Of a stretch of DNA of 64,000 nucleotides, positions 36,331 to 47,492 are shown piece after piece; the stretch's first letter is position 1; each line of letters starts with the position of its first letter. This stretch comes from Arachnopeziza araneosa (taxonomy: Eukaryota; Ascomycota; Leotiomycetes; Helotiales; Arachnopezizaceae). The translations under genes and the position numbers were made by a program. The notes under the pieces are model-generated. The model ran no database searches. It was not told the origin of the DNA and was given only the letters and a program-made list of their open reading frames with translations. Where the stretch lies: contig QYAI01000058.1 in the NCBI GenBank assembly GCA_003988855.1, positions 186,001 through 250,000 on the forward strand, written 5' to 3'.

Positions 36331-37095
36331 GCAGGTGGACACGATTGGCAGGTGGATACGAAGTAGGATATGCAGTTGCAAATGTATTTGGAATTTAGTC
36401 CGTTCAAAAGCGGCCCATTTTCAATGCCAGTTGCCTCGTACAGAGCCTTACAAGCCATCACAGGACAATGTGGACCGTAGACCCTGTACTTTCGGTGCAC
36501 GAACTGCATCGGCCTGCAAGACACCCCAGACTGAGCCGCAGACAAGCATAAAGAAACATGACAGCCCGCTGGATACTGCGTGAGAAACAGTACGAAATTT
36601 ACCCATGCGAGCGCACAGATTGCCAGTTTTGAAGAGCGAGATGGCGCAGTACATATTCCTCCTGAGCACACCTCCTTTAATCAGTATTTCGTCAGCAGCA
36701 ACCATCTGCGGCGTCAGCATCAACCATTGCGGCGCTAGCAGATCACTTCTGAAGGAGCAACAACCATGTGCCTACCGATTCGACATCAAGGCAGCTGAAA
36801 GTGAGCCACGTACATATGCACAATCTTTTTTTACCACATGTCGCCATGTCATTACGAAGATGTCGCAACTTCCATTTAGGCTGCACAAACCTAGGTTGCC
36901 ATACGATGAGTTTCAATTGACGACGCTCGTGCTGAGCCGTTCGAAATACGTACACTGGTGCATAATTGTGCTTCGCTGCTTGAAGCCCTCCCTCCGTCCT
37001 CGTCAGAATGTCAACTCGCGGGCATCCTTGAGAAGAAGTGTTGACGTTGAGATGGATGCGACGGCACGGCAGATCCACCTGTAATTTGCTCAAAC

Positions 37096-38239
37096 ATGGG
37101 TGCAAATTTCTCCCCAGTGCCCCTTCAAGAACTCTCAGAAAGCGAACAAAAACTGATCGTCTCAAGAATCGCAAGCATACCAGAGCAGGAAAAGCCATCA
37201 ACGATGGAAATCTGCAAACCGATCTTCGAGGAATTCTCTGGAGCATAGGAAATAAGGGAGAAGAATCAGCCGACTCAAAGAACTTCCAAAGGAAAGAGGC
37301 ATTCGGCGACGAACGTCATGTCTCTATGATGGCTAGATAAAGACCCAACACACTAAATCCTGCCTAAAACATGGATCCTAGAGCATCGAATCACGTTACA
37401 GGCGTCAGGAATCACCTTTTTGACAGCATCGATCTTTTTGACATGACCCTAGGGGACGAATCCAAGGCAGTAGTCACTCACAAAGGCTCTGTTCCTCTCA
37501 CCTCTGTGAAAGGAAGACAAATCGTCTTTAGAGAAGGATTCTAACGTCCATCCCTGCGAAAAACTCTGCGTGCCGAAAGAAATAATAGGTTCTTTGACTC
37601 TGAACATCTTAAAATATGTGCACATCTTTATGCCACTTCAGGTTATCGAATTCCAGCGCCACGACGTCCGAATCCTCTAGCCAAACCAGTCCGGAAGCTA
37701 GGTCTGTCAGCAATAAGAGAGAGAGAAGTTGGAAAGACTCACAATTTGTGACCAGCTGCCTGTTTCGAAGTCTCTTAGCAAACACAAGCTGGCTCCGAGC
37801 ACCTTCCCTATGTTTTCATCGATCTTCGTCACAAAGTCCTAAGCAACTATAAAACCACCATACAGGCCTGTATCAAGGCGACAATCAACACATATTCTTA
37901 ATAAACTGACCAGAAATACTACTGACCATCTTGATTTCGGTCGCGAGGAAAGAAGCAGGATATGAAGAATTAAATTTGGTGGAACAAACGCTGCGCAAAA
38001 CAACAAAGGGACTGAAGAATGATTGGGACCACAATGCTATCTCCGCCCTGGAGAGCTTTCTCGGAGTCAAGAGAGAAATCGTCAAGTTCAGCGATGTGGG
38101 GGAAATATCAACCTCCAGAGGAAATCATTCCGGAATTCTTCCCAAAAAAAATTGGCTCAGTTTTGCCCTGGGGCTCGCGAGGCTACACGTTGATACGGTC
38201 AGACTGGATATAATATCTGTTCACGCTCCATATCATTAA
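37096..38239 (+). pseudogene. Possible decayed gene of unknown family
   Basis: Disconnected coding-like pieces on the + strand: about 50 codons from 37096 (MGANFSPVPLQELSESEQK), a fragment around 37555-37680, and about 100 codons at 37931-38239 (including WDHNAISALESFLGVKREIV). Stops and frame changes separate them. I do not recognise the family, and the pieces may be chance frames. Reported because their amino-acid composition looks protein-like in a region with no other gene. Confidence 0.2.
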
Positions 38240-39446
38240 TGGGGTTAATTCTGTCATTATTAAACATTCATCTCTATGCGGATAAGCTAATCCAACGGTT
38301 TCCAGGAAGCAGTTTGACCCTCATGAGACTTGGCATGGTAGATTGACATCCCAACCGTCCTTCAAACCGGCCGAAGCACGCTTTAGAATTTCACATCTTG
38401 ATTGATGTATGACCATTTAGCCTTTGTGGCCAATCTGTGTGCTTAAGTGCGATACGGCTTAGCACTTTGCTGCAAGGTTCGATTGAAGCGCGGTATTACT
38501 TGATCGATAGAACCTCTACCTGTGTTGCACTCAAGCCCTATAAATTTGTCGCACGTGTATTCAGCTCTTCTATTGCTATTCCTAGCTACTTATTAAGCAT
38601 TTCAGGAGATCTGTAGCAGTGCTATCCCTTTTGTACACGGGTTCACCTACTCTATTATCTTTCTTTGTAGAAGATTTAAAAATAAATTAAAAAGTAAAGT
38701 AAGTGTCGGTTTATTAGGAACCGATAGCTTGGGTTCGCGTGAAAAATCGGTTCTATCGATAAAATAGGTTGAGCCTACCCTAGCCACTAGGCTCCCTATG
38801 TTTAGTAAGGAATCTGTGGTTGTTGGGTAATGGCTTGTATTCGGCAAGAAGGATGGAGGCTGAAGCTGAACCCTTATGGGGTTCCACAGCCTGACTAACT
38901 AGGTACCTATGCGTGGCACACGACCGAACGTCAGCCAAGATTGTACCAACAGTAAGCGAGTAACTACCATGACTAAAGTACTTTTATTAACTTGAAATTT
39001 TTTGGAAAAAATAAGTCAGTATAAATCATAGGTGGGGGGGTTTTTTTTGAAGTGAGTTTAAGTCAGCCATATTCTAAAGCTTGATTTAGCTCACAATTAA
39101 ATTTCTTATACTAGGCAAAGTTCTGCCGAGCTGCGTCTTTCTCGAGGTTGCAGAGTGCCCCCTACCAATCATTCAAAGGAACTCAAACAAACATCGGGAA
39201 AACGGCGCAGCCACAGCCAAAATGTAGATGTGGCGGATCCTCGGGAGGTTAAAGATACACCAAATCGTCAGAAACTGACAACTCACGTTGAGCTGGGATC
39301 GCACTCGCTTACTCACTCATCATCCCTCCAGACGATGGCGAGGAAAGTTTTCGCCAAGATGAAAATAAGTCTCTCGGTTTCGATGGCCCGCATTGCTTTC
39401 GTACCGCTGCTGAGCATTTTGGTCTCAATCTTTTTAATCTATAATC

Positions 39447-41768
39447 ATGCTGAAACTCGGTCGGTTTGTTTTTGGTTTTTGGCTTGTCGTTCTTCAAGCG
39501 ACGCTCACTGTTGCGCCACCGGTACAACACAACACTACGTCTTCTACGACGAGCACGTCTACCACGAGTTCTTCTACCGCAAGCTCAACAAATTCTAGCT
39601 CTTCTTCAACGAATCTGAGTAGCACCACGAGCTTTTCTACCACGAGTTCAACAAGCTCTAGCTCGTCTTCAGCTGTTCCAAGCAGCACTGCGAGCATTTC
39701 TAATGCGAGCTCAACAAGCTCTAGCTCTTTGGCAGTTTCAAACGACACAACCAGCAGCTCGACTTCCTCAGCAGCTCTAAGTAGCTCATCTACCACTTCT
39801 TCGACAGCTCCTAACTCTATTACCACGAGCACCAGCAGCATTGGCACAAGCACATCCACTACATCTTCAACATCTGCTGAATCTTCAATATCTTCTACAT
39901 CTTCAACATCCACTACATCGTCAACATCCACTACATCGTCAACATCCACTACATCGTCAACATCCAGTACATCTTCAACATCCAGTACATCTTCAACATC
40001 CAGTACATCTTCAACATCCAGCACATCCAGCACATCTACTATATCTTCAACGTCTGCCACAGTCACCTCTAGCTCTACTCCAACGGCATCAATCGTTCCC
40101 TCGGCTCTTGATGGTTCATGTGTGTATAACGGCTGCTACACCGAGGCGACTAATACTAGGGCTTTGAATCAAGCAACTTTTGTTGATTACACGCTCATGT
40201 CCGTGGAGATTTGTGCTACCTATTGCTACTCGAGAAGTTATCTCTTCTTTGGAGTTGAGTGGTGAGTCCCGCATTATTAATAGAATCCCCCTCTCACTTT
40301 CCACAATGTTGGTTTACACTCGCCATCCCCATGAAAGAAAATATTGTCTGGCAAAGTAAACTAATTTACACTTTTTGGGGGGTCAGGAGAGTGTTACTGT
40401 GGCAATTCACTGCAGTCTGGGAGCGTTCAAGCCCCAGATGCGCAGTGTAACAAAGTTATGATGGGACTCCGTCGGAACTTTGTGGTGCTGGTGATCGTTT
40501 GAACGGTAGGTTGCTCAGGATATCTCAAAACTCCAAGCTAATGCATTTGATACTAGTTTATACATGCAACCCGTCGCCTTCGAGTACTGCTTCGTCTCCA
40601 ACTGTCACACCCACGGGCCCTGCGAATGTTCCAAGCGCGGGTGCTTATCAATATACCGGATGCTTTGCCGAGGCTACCGATAAGCGTGCTTTATCGAATG
40701 ATACTTACGTGAATTATTCAACCATGGCTGTCGAGATATGTTCCTTGTTCTGCGCTTCTGGGAACTATCAGATATTTGGTGTAGAGTGGAGTGGTGAGGT
40801 GAGTCACCTGCTCTTACTAGAAACATAAAAGACTAATCAGACGTAGTGTTACTGTGGAAATCTCTGAATGCCGGAAGTGTCCAAGTCGATGATTCAAAAT
40901 GTACTATGCCTTGTGATGGCAATAATCTTAAATTGTAAGTGACTTAAGATTGATAACCGAAATAGAGAATAATAAAATCTTAGCTGTGGCGCAGGAAGCC
41001 TTCTGAACGGTAAGTCTCGAAATTTAGTATACTTACTAAAGATACTGACTTCAGATGTTAGTGTACACAGCTACTTCATTGCCTACTCCAACAAGCAGCA
41101 CGACTTCTACTTCAACTTCTCGCACCCCTTCATCCTCTTCCATCCCTAATATAGGTTCATGGGTTTATTATGGCTGCCAGACTGAAGCTACAAACACGCG
41201 CGCTTCGGCTCTAAAGTCCACAGCCTACGATAGTATGACTCAAGAGTCCTGCGCTGCCGACTGCGCGGGGTTCAAATACTTTGGGACTGAATACGGTCGT
41301 GAATGTTATTGTGGAAATAGCTTCTCTACAGGCTCGCAATCTACACCCGCTACTCAATGTAACTTTGAATGTGCCGGCGACGCTTCTCAGTTTTGCGGTG
41401 GTAGCCTTCGACTTACCGTCTTCGAGTCAACTGCTTCGCCATCGACAGCTAATCAGCCATCCAATCCGGTCAATGTAGGAGCATATCAATATTATGGTTG
41501 CCTTACAGAAGGGACAAATATGCGCGCTTTAGCTTCAAAGTCCACGGCGTATGATACTATGACTCTTGAATTGTGCGAATCGGACTGCGCAGCCTTCACA
41601 TACTTTGGCACCGAGTATGGTCGAGAATGCTACTGCGGTGACTCCTTCTCTTCTGGAGCGGTCTAAGTAGATTCGGCAAAGTGTGAGAATCCTGACTTCT
41701 TGTGCGCTGGGGGCCCACTGGAATGGTGTGAAGGAAGAAGTCTTCTCACTGTCTATTCATCGAATTGA
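39447..41768 (+). pseudogene. Disrupted WSC-domain, Ser/Thr-rich cell-wall protein gene
   Basis: A secreted or cell-wall stress-sensor-like protein: hydrophobic signal-like start (GRFVFGFWLVVLQATL), a Ser/Thr-rich O-glycosylation stem of about 190 residues, then four WSC carbohydrate-binding repeats, each with the YxGCYTEATNxRAL, ..YFGxEYGRECYCG.. and CGG/CGA pattern. Lesions: exon 1 and the following GECYCG block cannot be joined in frame with the visible splice sites; a frameshift near 40456-40461 breaks domain 1; an in-frame TGA at 40865-40867 plus frameshift breaks domain 2; TAA at 41664-41666 stops domain 4, while homology (CENPDFLCAGG..) continues to 41768. Domain 3 is clean. So many independent breaks point to a pseudogene rather than sequencing error alone, though the draft assembly is a caveat. 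Confidence 0.7.
39590..40065 (+). repeat. Ser/Thr codon minisatellite in the WSC gene stem
   Basis: Degenerate repeats of TCTACC/AGCTCA type, becoming a regular 15-18 bp unit (tcttcaacatccactacatc and close variants) at about 39890-40040. It encodes a repeating Thr-Ser-Ser-Thr-Ser stem. The antisense and second-frame long open frames over this region are by-products of the repeat. Confidence 0.75.
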
Positions 41769-42269
41769 GAGGAGCTGGATTCCAAATGTTTCAGCGAAAA
41801 TAAACACTTTCGGCGTGAGTGTCGCTTTTTGTTTCTGGATCATTCTGGTAGAAACTTAAGCAGCATCTGTAATAGGCATTGCACATGAGTTCTTGCACTT
41901 GTCAATTATTGTGCCGCAAATAAGTTGACTGCCAATCCTGGGATTAGGCATTTATGATGAGATTTAGACAGACATATTTTAGAGAATGCCTTGGTTCCTG
42001 CCCTGAAGTTAAGCCTTAGCTGCAGCTCCATCGTGGCGTTGCTGGGCGTTCTGCGGGGCAGAGATAAAGTATGCACGACCGCCACGTACATGCGACGTTG
42101 GCCACAACGCCAAGATAGTAGGTACATTTTAAAGGTAGAAAATATTACAATCCGCGACATGCGACCCATCTGCAGTTCGTCATTGTTGGCGTTGGAGAGG
42201 GGGTCAGTAGATAGATCATCTATAGAACGCATTATTTTAGCCAAAAGAATAGCAAGTAGGATGGAACGG

Positions 42270-43902
42270 GATAGTTTTTGAAAAAAAAAAAAAAAGGCGT
42301 GATCTGAACTGTACGACTTACATGCTCCTCAAAGCCTGTGGGTATTTGGGCAGTGTTTTCTTTATTTCGGTCCCAGATTGGAATTGAGCTGTCGTCTTGA
42401 ATCTCAAGAAACATTGGGTGCCCAGGCGCTGGCTCAATTGTTACCTCGAGAACCGATTCGGTCAAAGAACGGCCAACGCCATCGGCTTGGCGTTAACCGG
42501 AATCGGATTTCCTCAGTCATCTGTGGTCCTGGTGACTGGACTTACGAAGTTATTTTTACGAGTTTGATCTTTACCAGGTCTGGTCGTCACGATGTTAGCG
42601 CTTTGAAGTGCGAATTTGCAGGTAATGGTGAAACTGAAGACTGCTGATCGAACCACCCAATCACCCCACTTGGTTTTGAATCTACCTTGTTGGATGGAAC
42701 CAGGCCATTCTATACCGACAAGACAAATGCCCAGCTGGGTGCTGAATTCGCCTGCTGTGGCTCCAAAGAGGAAAGTCGGGCATCAGCAGTGATTGTCCCA
42801 ACAAAACTTTTTGAGCCCAGGTCGTCAGTCTGACAAACAAGCTCAATAAATTCTACAAGAAGAAGTGGAGATGGTCTGGGGATAGAAGAATCTCCAAACT
42901 TGACGTCAAATCCAAATACCCAAAAATCCACATGGACAGTACCATGGACTGGTGGACCTTCGATGTGAAGTTGTGCAGCTATATCAACACTAATATGTAT
43001 GGTCACTAGCCAAAGATCCAGGGAGAATCTGACGCCAACTGCCAAACCTCCATTTGCAATGAAATGGAAAGGTTGGAAGTTAATCAAGAAGTCAACGTAG
43101 GCAGTGTAAAATGCCTGAAGAAGCCCTGCTGAGAGCGATATGTTCCAAATGCCGCCGCCCATGCACACCTTTGGTGTAATAGCAAAGTAAGCTTCGCCCA
43201 GAATCTTGATAGGACCTAGATCCCAGCTTATCCCAAGACGAGGCGGGGTTGGATATTGGGGAGGAGCATGATATGCGGAATGATAGCCTCCAGAGTGAAA
43301 ATCCAACCATTGGGAATGCTAGCATTACTTTCAGATTGAGTGTCTGATGGGCCTCCAAACCAAGAATAAAGTGCAAACCCTCCAGTGAGGTGGCAGTCAC
43401 GATGCAAAATAAATGATGCCGGAGTCAACTGGCCATCAATCTTCATCGTTCCAGCACCAAAATCAACAATTGCGGAAATTGCAAGCTCGACATATGCGAA
43501 GCGGATCTTATCGTCCAGCGCTACAGGAATGCTGGCGCTGGCAAGGGCGAAAATTCCAAGCTTAACGGATGGATCCCACTCCACCACTACCAAAGCCTGG
43601 ATAGTCAGCATTCTGAAGGCTTTAACCGTAAGGCCAGCAGCAATCCAAAAAGCATCTTCTTGTGGAACAATCCATTTAGCTTTATCTTGGAACAGCTTAT
43701 CCTGTATTTCAGATCCCTTCTGCCCGCTTGCTTTGTTGTCCATGAGTGGAAAGCCCGGAACTTCAACGGCGGACGGGAGTCTCATCTTGCTATTATAGCC
43801 GAATCCGCCATTAACACCAGAGATTTCTACGTACGCCATTGTCAACAGCGGCCCACTTAGTCTGCAGAATAAGAAGGCGGTGTTGAAAGGAATTGGCACC
43901 AA
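42270..43902 (-). pseudogene. Truncated and frameshifted DUF6603 gene
   Basis: Resembles the C-terminal beta-rich part of fungal DUF6603 proteins, large proteins (over 1000 aa) of unknown function. Recognisable stretches in order: VDFGAGTMKIDGQLTPASFI, GGFALYSWFGGPS, then in another frame GGYHSAYHAPPQYPTPPRLG, GEAYFAITPKVCMGGG, AYVDFLINFQPFHF and GPPVHGTVHVDFW. After a stop at 42710 similarity goes on in a shifted frame (WVVRSAVFSFTITCKFALQS), then an in-frame stop near 42520 and another shift near 42463. The N-terminal two-thirds are missing. At least four lesions. A 15-base poly-A run lies at about 42281-42295 on the + strand. Convergent with the WSC remnant. Confidence 0.65.
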
Positions 43903-45011
43903 GGGTGGTTTGACTTGTAAAAGTTAAAAGCTTTTTGTTAAATACTGCGAGCAGTAGAAATATACCAACGTACGCATAGTAAATAACAAATAAAATACGG
44001 GTGCTCTAGAGAGCAGTAAACACTACAATTCTACGTAACAATTAGTTTATCTAAAAGTTATTTCGCTTACTTTAAGTCTGCACTTGTATCAAGGAAAGAA
44101 ACAACAAACAAAATCTACTACACTTCGCTGCCCTTACAACTGCTGAAAACCAGCACGTTTCAATAGTTACAAGAGTTGATGGTATGTTCCTTTGCATGCT
44201 CCGAACCAAGCGAGACCTGTAATTCCACTCGGATACATACTACAGCAGCACGGAAACAGACAACAGACGACGCATAAAGAGATGAACAAACCGAGCATGC
44301 TGCTCAATACTCCCATCTGCTCATTATGGTAGGATTTGATCAAGAAAAAAACACTCAGACTACGCGAGTCACCCCCCAGCGAAGTCTGAGGCCGTGATAT
44401 TCTACCCGGACAAAGCACCAGCAGAGTCGACTAGAGTAGTCCTCTAGGGAGTTGTAATAAATGTTAGAGATGTCATATTGAATATTTCATGATATGGTTG
44501 ATCTCACTAACGGTTAAGGTGGTTAGTTTTTTGTTTCTTTGCATTCATTGTGGCATGGGTGGTAAAACAAGATTAAGAACACAACCCTTGCAGATAGCGC
44601 TTGAGTACATCGAGAAGGAACATGATGAATTTGTCATCTCGATTGATGTAGTTTACTCTTCCTTCGACTGAGAGTAAGGTCCCACAGGAACTGGGATTAG
44701 GAATCTTTGTTTCTGGGGGGCTTTTATTTTGATACGAGACGGATTCAAATACACACTCTTCAATCCCGGAGAACAGCAAAGTAGAGGAACGGAAAAAAAC
44801 TAAAACCTTGAAATCAACCAGGCACTACACATTGATTTCCATTGGAAAGCGGGATACGCGTAGTCTGTTGACAAGATGCCGACCTACGCATTTCCCATTT
44901 CGTCTGTCCTTAGCAGACTGATATTCTTCAGACATCTTCTCAAAGAAAGTTTTCGCTGGAGAAGTTGGGGAATAAATCAGCAAGGTTTGACTCCTACAAG
45001 TCGACCGCTAG
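43903..45011. other. Intergenic stretch without a recognisable gene
   Basis: About 1.1 kb. An 83-codon frame at 44167-44418 (-) has a cysteine-rich hydrophobic stretch but no recognised family and no support. Nothing else seen. Confidence 0.4.
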
Positions 45012-46807
45012 CTAGGATATGATATCAATAAGATCTACTCGCGGTTCCATGTGTCTTTTCAGCGTCTTGCGAACCAAGGTCTTCTGTTCAAAAGCGTAGG
45101 CAATCTCGATGAGTGTTTCCTCGCTCCACTTCGGGCCCAGAAAACTGATACCAAAAGGAACGCCCGGCGCCATCTCCACTGCATCTCCGAATGCATTCTT
45201 CTCTGCGGGCGTATCTCCCGAAGCTTGTCCCAATGGAACCGTGATGATCGGTGTCCCGACCAGTGCTGGGATCTCGTAGGCCACGGCCGAAGGTAACGCG
45301 ATGGCATCCAGCCCATGGCGCTCCAGTGCCCCGAGCACTCCGCCTTCACCGCCCAGGCGCAGGTTGTCTTGATATCTGGCGTGGAACTCTAGAGAAGTGT
45401 TGTCGAAGCCCTGCGTGAGTGCAAGGCTCCAAGCATGAGTATTATAGGTAGGGTATTTTTCCTCTGGACAATTTCGGGTGAAGGCTACGAGATCCTCAAG
45501 GTTGTGAATCTGCTGTGGATTGTGCTCGAGCTTACTTAGGTACTGTGGAAGATTGGTTAAGAAATCAGCTGGTGTGATAGGATTATATTCTCTATTCTTC
45601 CACTCGATGAATGCCGTGAAGTCTGCGTCTTCGACAATCGTCGCACCTCCGTCGGCTATGACGGTGATAGCTTGTTCGAATGATGCTTTCATGGGTAGAA
45701 TTTCGGAAGCGCTTCCGAGCAGCACGTTACGAGCTATGCCAATTCGTTTTCCTTGTAGACCGCTTTCTTTGCATGCCGCCGTGTAATTTGGGAGAGTGCT
45801 CTGGTATGGGCTCGTAAGGGTGTAATTATCTTCCAGATCGGGTCCAGCAATAACCTGCAAGAGTTTTGCGGCATCTTTTACTGTTCGGGCCATTGGACCA
45901 ACGGTATCTTGGTGCTCGCTAACTGGAACGACTAGGTAGCGAGAAGTAAGGCCCACTGTAGGCTTGATTCCAACAATGTTGTTCCTCTCGGCAGGATTGA
46001 TGATGCTACCGGAGGTCAATATCAAAATTTAGCAAGATTCTTACATGTTAAGAAGTATGAGTTTCTCGACTCACCTCTGTTCCAATCGTGGCCCAAGCCA
46101 GACCGAGATCAACGGCCACGGCACTTCCACCTGAACTCCCACCAGGACACTGCTTCGGGACATATGCACTATAGGTAGTACCACAGATAGCATTCCAGCC
46201 GTGAGAAGACGGCCGGGACCGAAACATTGACCATTCCGTCAATGAAGCTTTGCCTAGAATTATTAGGCCTTGTTCCCTGAGCTTCATAGCTATGGTCGAG
46301 TCTTGCGGGAGAACGGTGTCCTTGAGAGCATATGACCCGGCTACGATTAAGTTATGTGAGCGGCCTATCGCAATTTACTGAAGATGCACAACGCACCGTT
46401 GGTTTGCATATTGTCTCGAGTACCAAGATTTCCCTTGATTAAAATAGGTAGTCCGTGCAAAGGTCTATAGACATCAACAGCGTCCTCACAATAACGGTTT
46501 CGATCAAGTCACCCTCGTAATCTGTTTTGTGCCCTCTCCACGTCAAGTTGTCTAGCTATCAGCCAAGCATCCGGATTGAATTCCATGATAGCTTTTAGTT
46601 CTGGATTGATGTCGTTCGCTCTAGCATGATACGCCTAGAAAGAGTGAGATGGGAATATTTTCAAGTACAACAACTTACATTCACGAGATCAACGCTAGAG
46701 AAAATGTTCTGGCTGAGACCGGATAGAAGCTCGTCAGATGTAGCATCGATCAAGAACGGAAACTTTTTCTTGTCCTCCACATGATTCATCGTGACCGCCA
46801 TCAACAT
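45012..46807 (-). CDS. Amidase signature family hydrolase, one intron with no AG acceptor
   Basis: Hydrolyses or transfers amide groups using a Lys-cisSer-Ser triad. Seen in order: GPLHGLPILIKGN with the catalytic Lys, CPGGSSGGSAVAV with the cis-Ser, ATIGTE / TSGSIINPAERNNIVG with the nucleophile Ser, and GLTSRYLVVPVSEHQDTVGPM. It resembles fungal GatA-like amidases of about 530 aa. An apparent stop before PLHGLP disappears if a short intron (about 46 bp, GTGACT...CTATAG) is removed. The intron between GTE and TSGS starts GTGAGT but ends TATTG; no AG keeps frame, so it uses a rare GT-TG junction, has a base error, or the gene is damaged. Start chosen at 46807; 46801 is also possible. Divergent from the CoA-transferase; could trim or release an amide in the pathway. 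Confidence 0.8.
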
Positions 46808-47107
46808 GGCTCCGGTGAAGAATCTTTCTTGTTAATTTTTGCACGATTTAACCGCAACTGCAGTAGCAAGACTCCAGGTGCTATAAAGTTGAATGTCCCT
46901 CTGTCAAACGAGAAGTCGCTCGATTTAAGGAGCACAATCCGCTGGAGCAGAGGATGAAAAGCAGTCAAAGTGATCGCGATACTCTGCGAGTTCTCCACAA
47001 AAGATAAGCACTTGATTAGCCATATCATACACCCACTGTAGGTACATGTGGTCAAAAGTCACCGCCAACGCTTTATTAAACATGCACGACGCCTCTTGAT
47101 TTGAGGC

Positions 47108-47150
47108 CTCGGGATCTGAGCCTGTACAGAGTACGAAGACATGGGCTCGG
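47108..47150. promoter_or_regulatory. Two CTCGG cores in the amidase/CoA-transferase divergent promoter
   Basis: CTCGG at 47108 and 47146, 38 bp apart, in the 685-bp stretch between two divergent genes. The same core is enriched in promoters 20-40 kb away. A TATAAAT element lies about 50 bp before the CoA-transferase start (near 47439). Two copies alone could be chance. Confidence 0.3.
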
Positions 47151-47492
47151 ACTCAGTTGGTTGCTGCCGTGTCACGCTGCATCTTTTTCTTCCATGATAA
47201 GGGCGTGCCAAGAGCTGAATTAGGCATGCACCACGCCCGCGGAGGATTGCGTTGAGAAGCCTAGACTAGAAATTAGATTTTGGGAGAAGAAAAAGAAGTC
47301 TGCTTCAAAGTCCCGAGTTTCGAGGGAAGTGGGTTGAATATCTCTGTCGCGAGGTTTGGTGAAGCAAGGGGAGGGAGCATATGTCCTAAATTTAGGGGCC
47401 TAGAGTCAGATTTTCAGGCTGGTTGACGCTATGGGCCTCTATAAATATCTTCCCCATCGAGAAGCAACGCCAACACCTTCACCACCATCACC

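Larger units (their letters stand above)
36150..39446. other. Gene-poor stretch between the regulator and the WSC remnant
   Basis: About 3.3 kb without a convincing intact gene. The first few hundred bases are the regulator's promoter. Short frames occur on both strands; two of them, near 37096 and 37931, are listed separately as a possible decayed gene. AT-rich at 38640-39060. No tRNA or transposase recognised. Confidence 0.45.

Noticed and set aside
39494..40167. Long antisense frame of Asp/Val repeats (190 codons) and a His/Leu/Gln repeat frame over the WSC stem
   Set aside because: Both are reflections of the Ser/Thr minisatellite; the + strand frame continues into real WSC domains, these do not.
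46500..46560. Premature stop in the amidase before PLHGLP
   Set aside because: A short GTGACT...CTATAG intron removes it and restores the conserved RGPLHGLPI motif.
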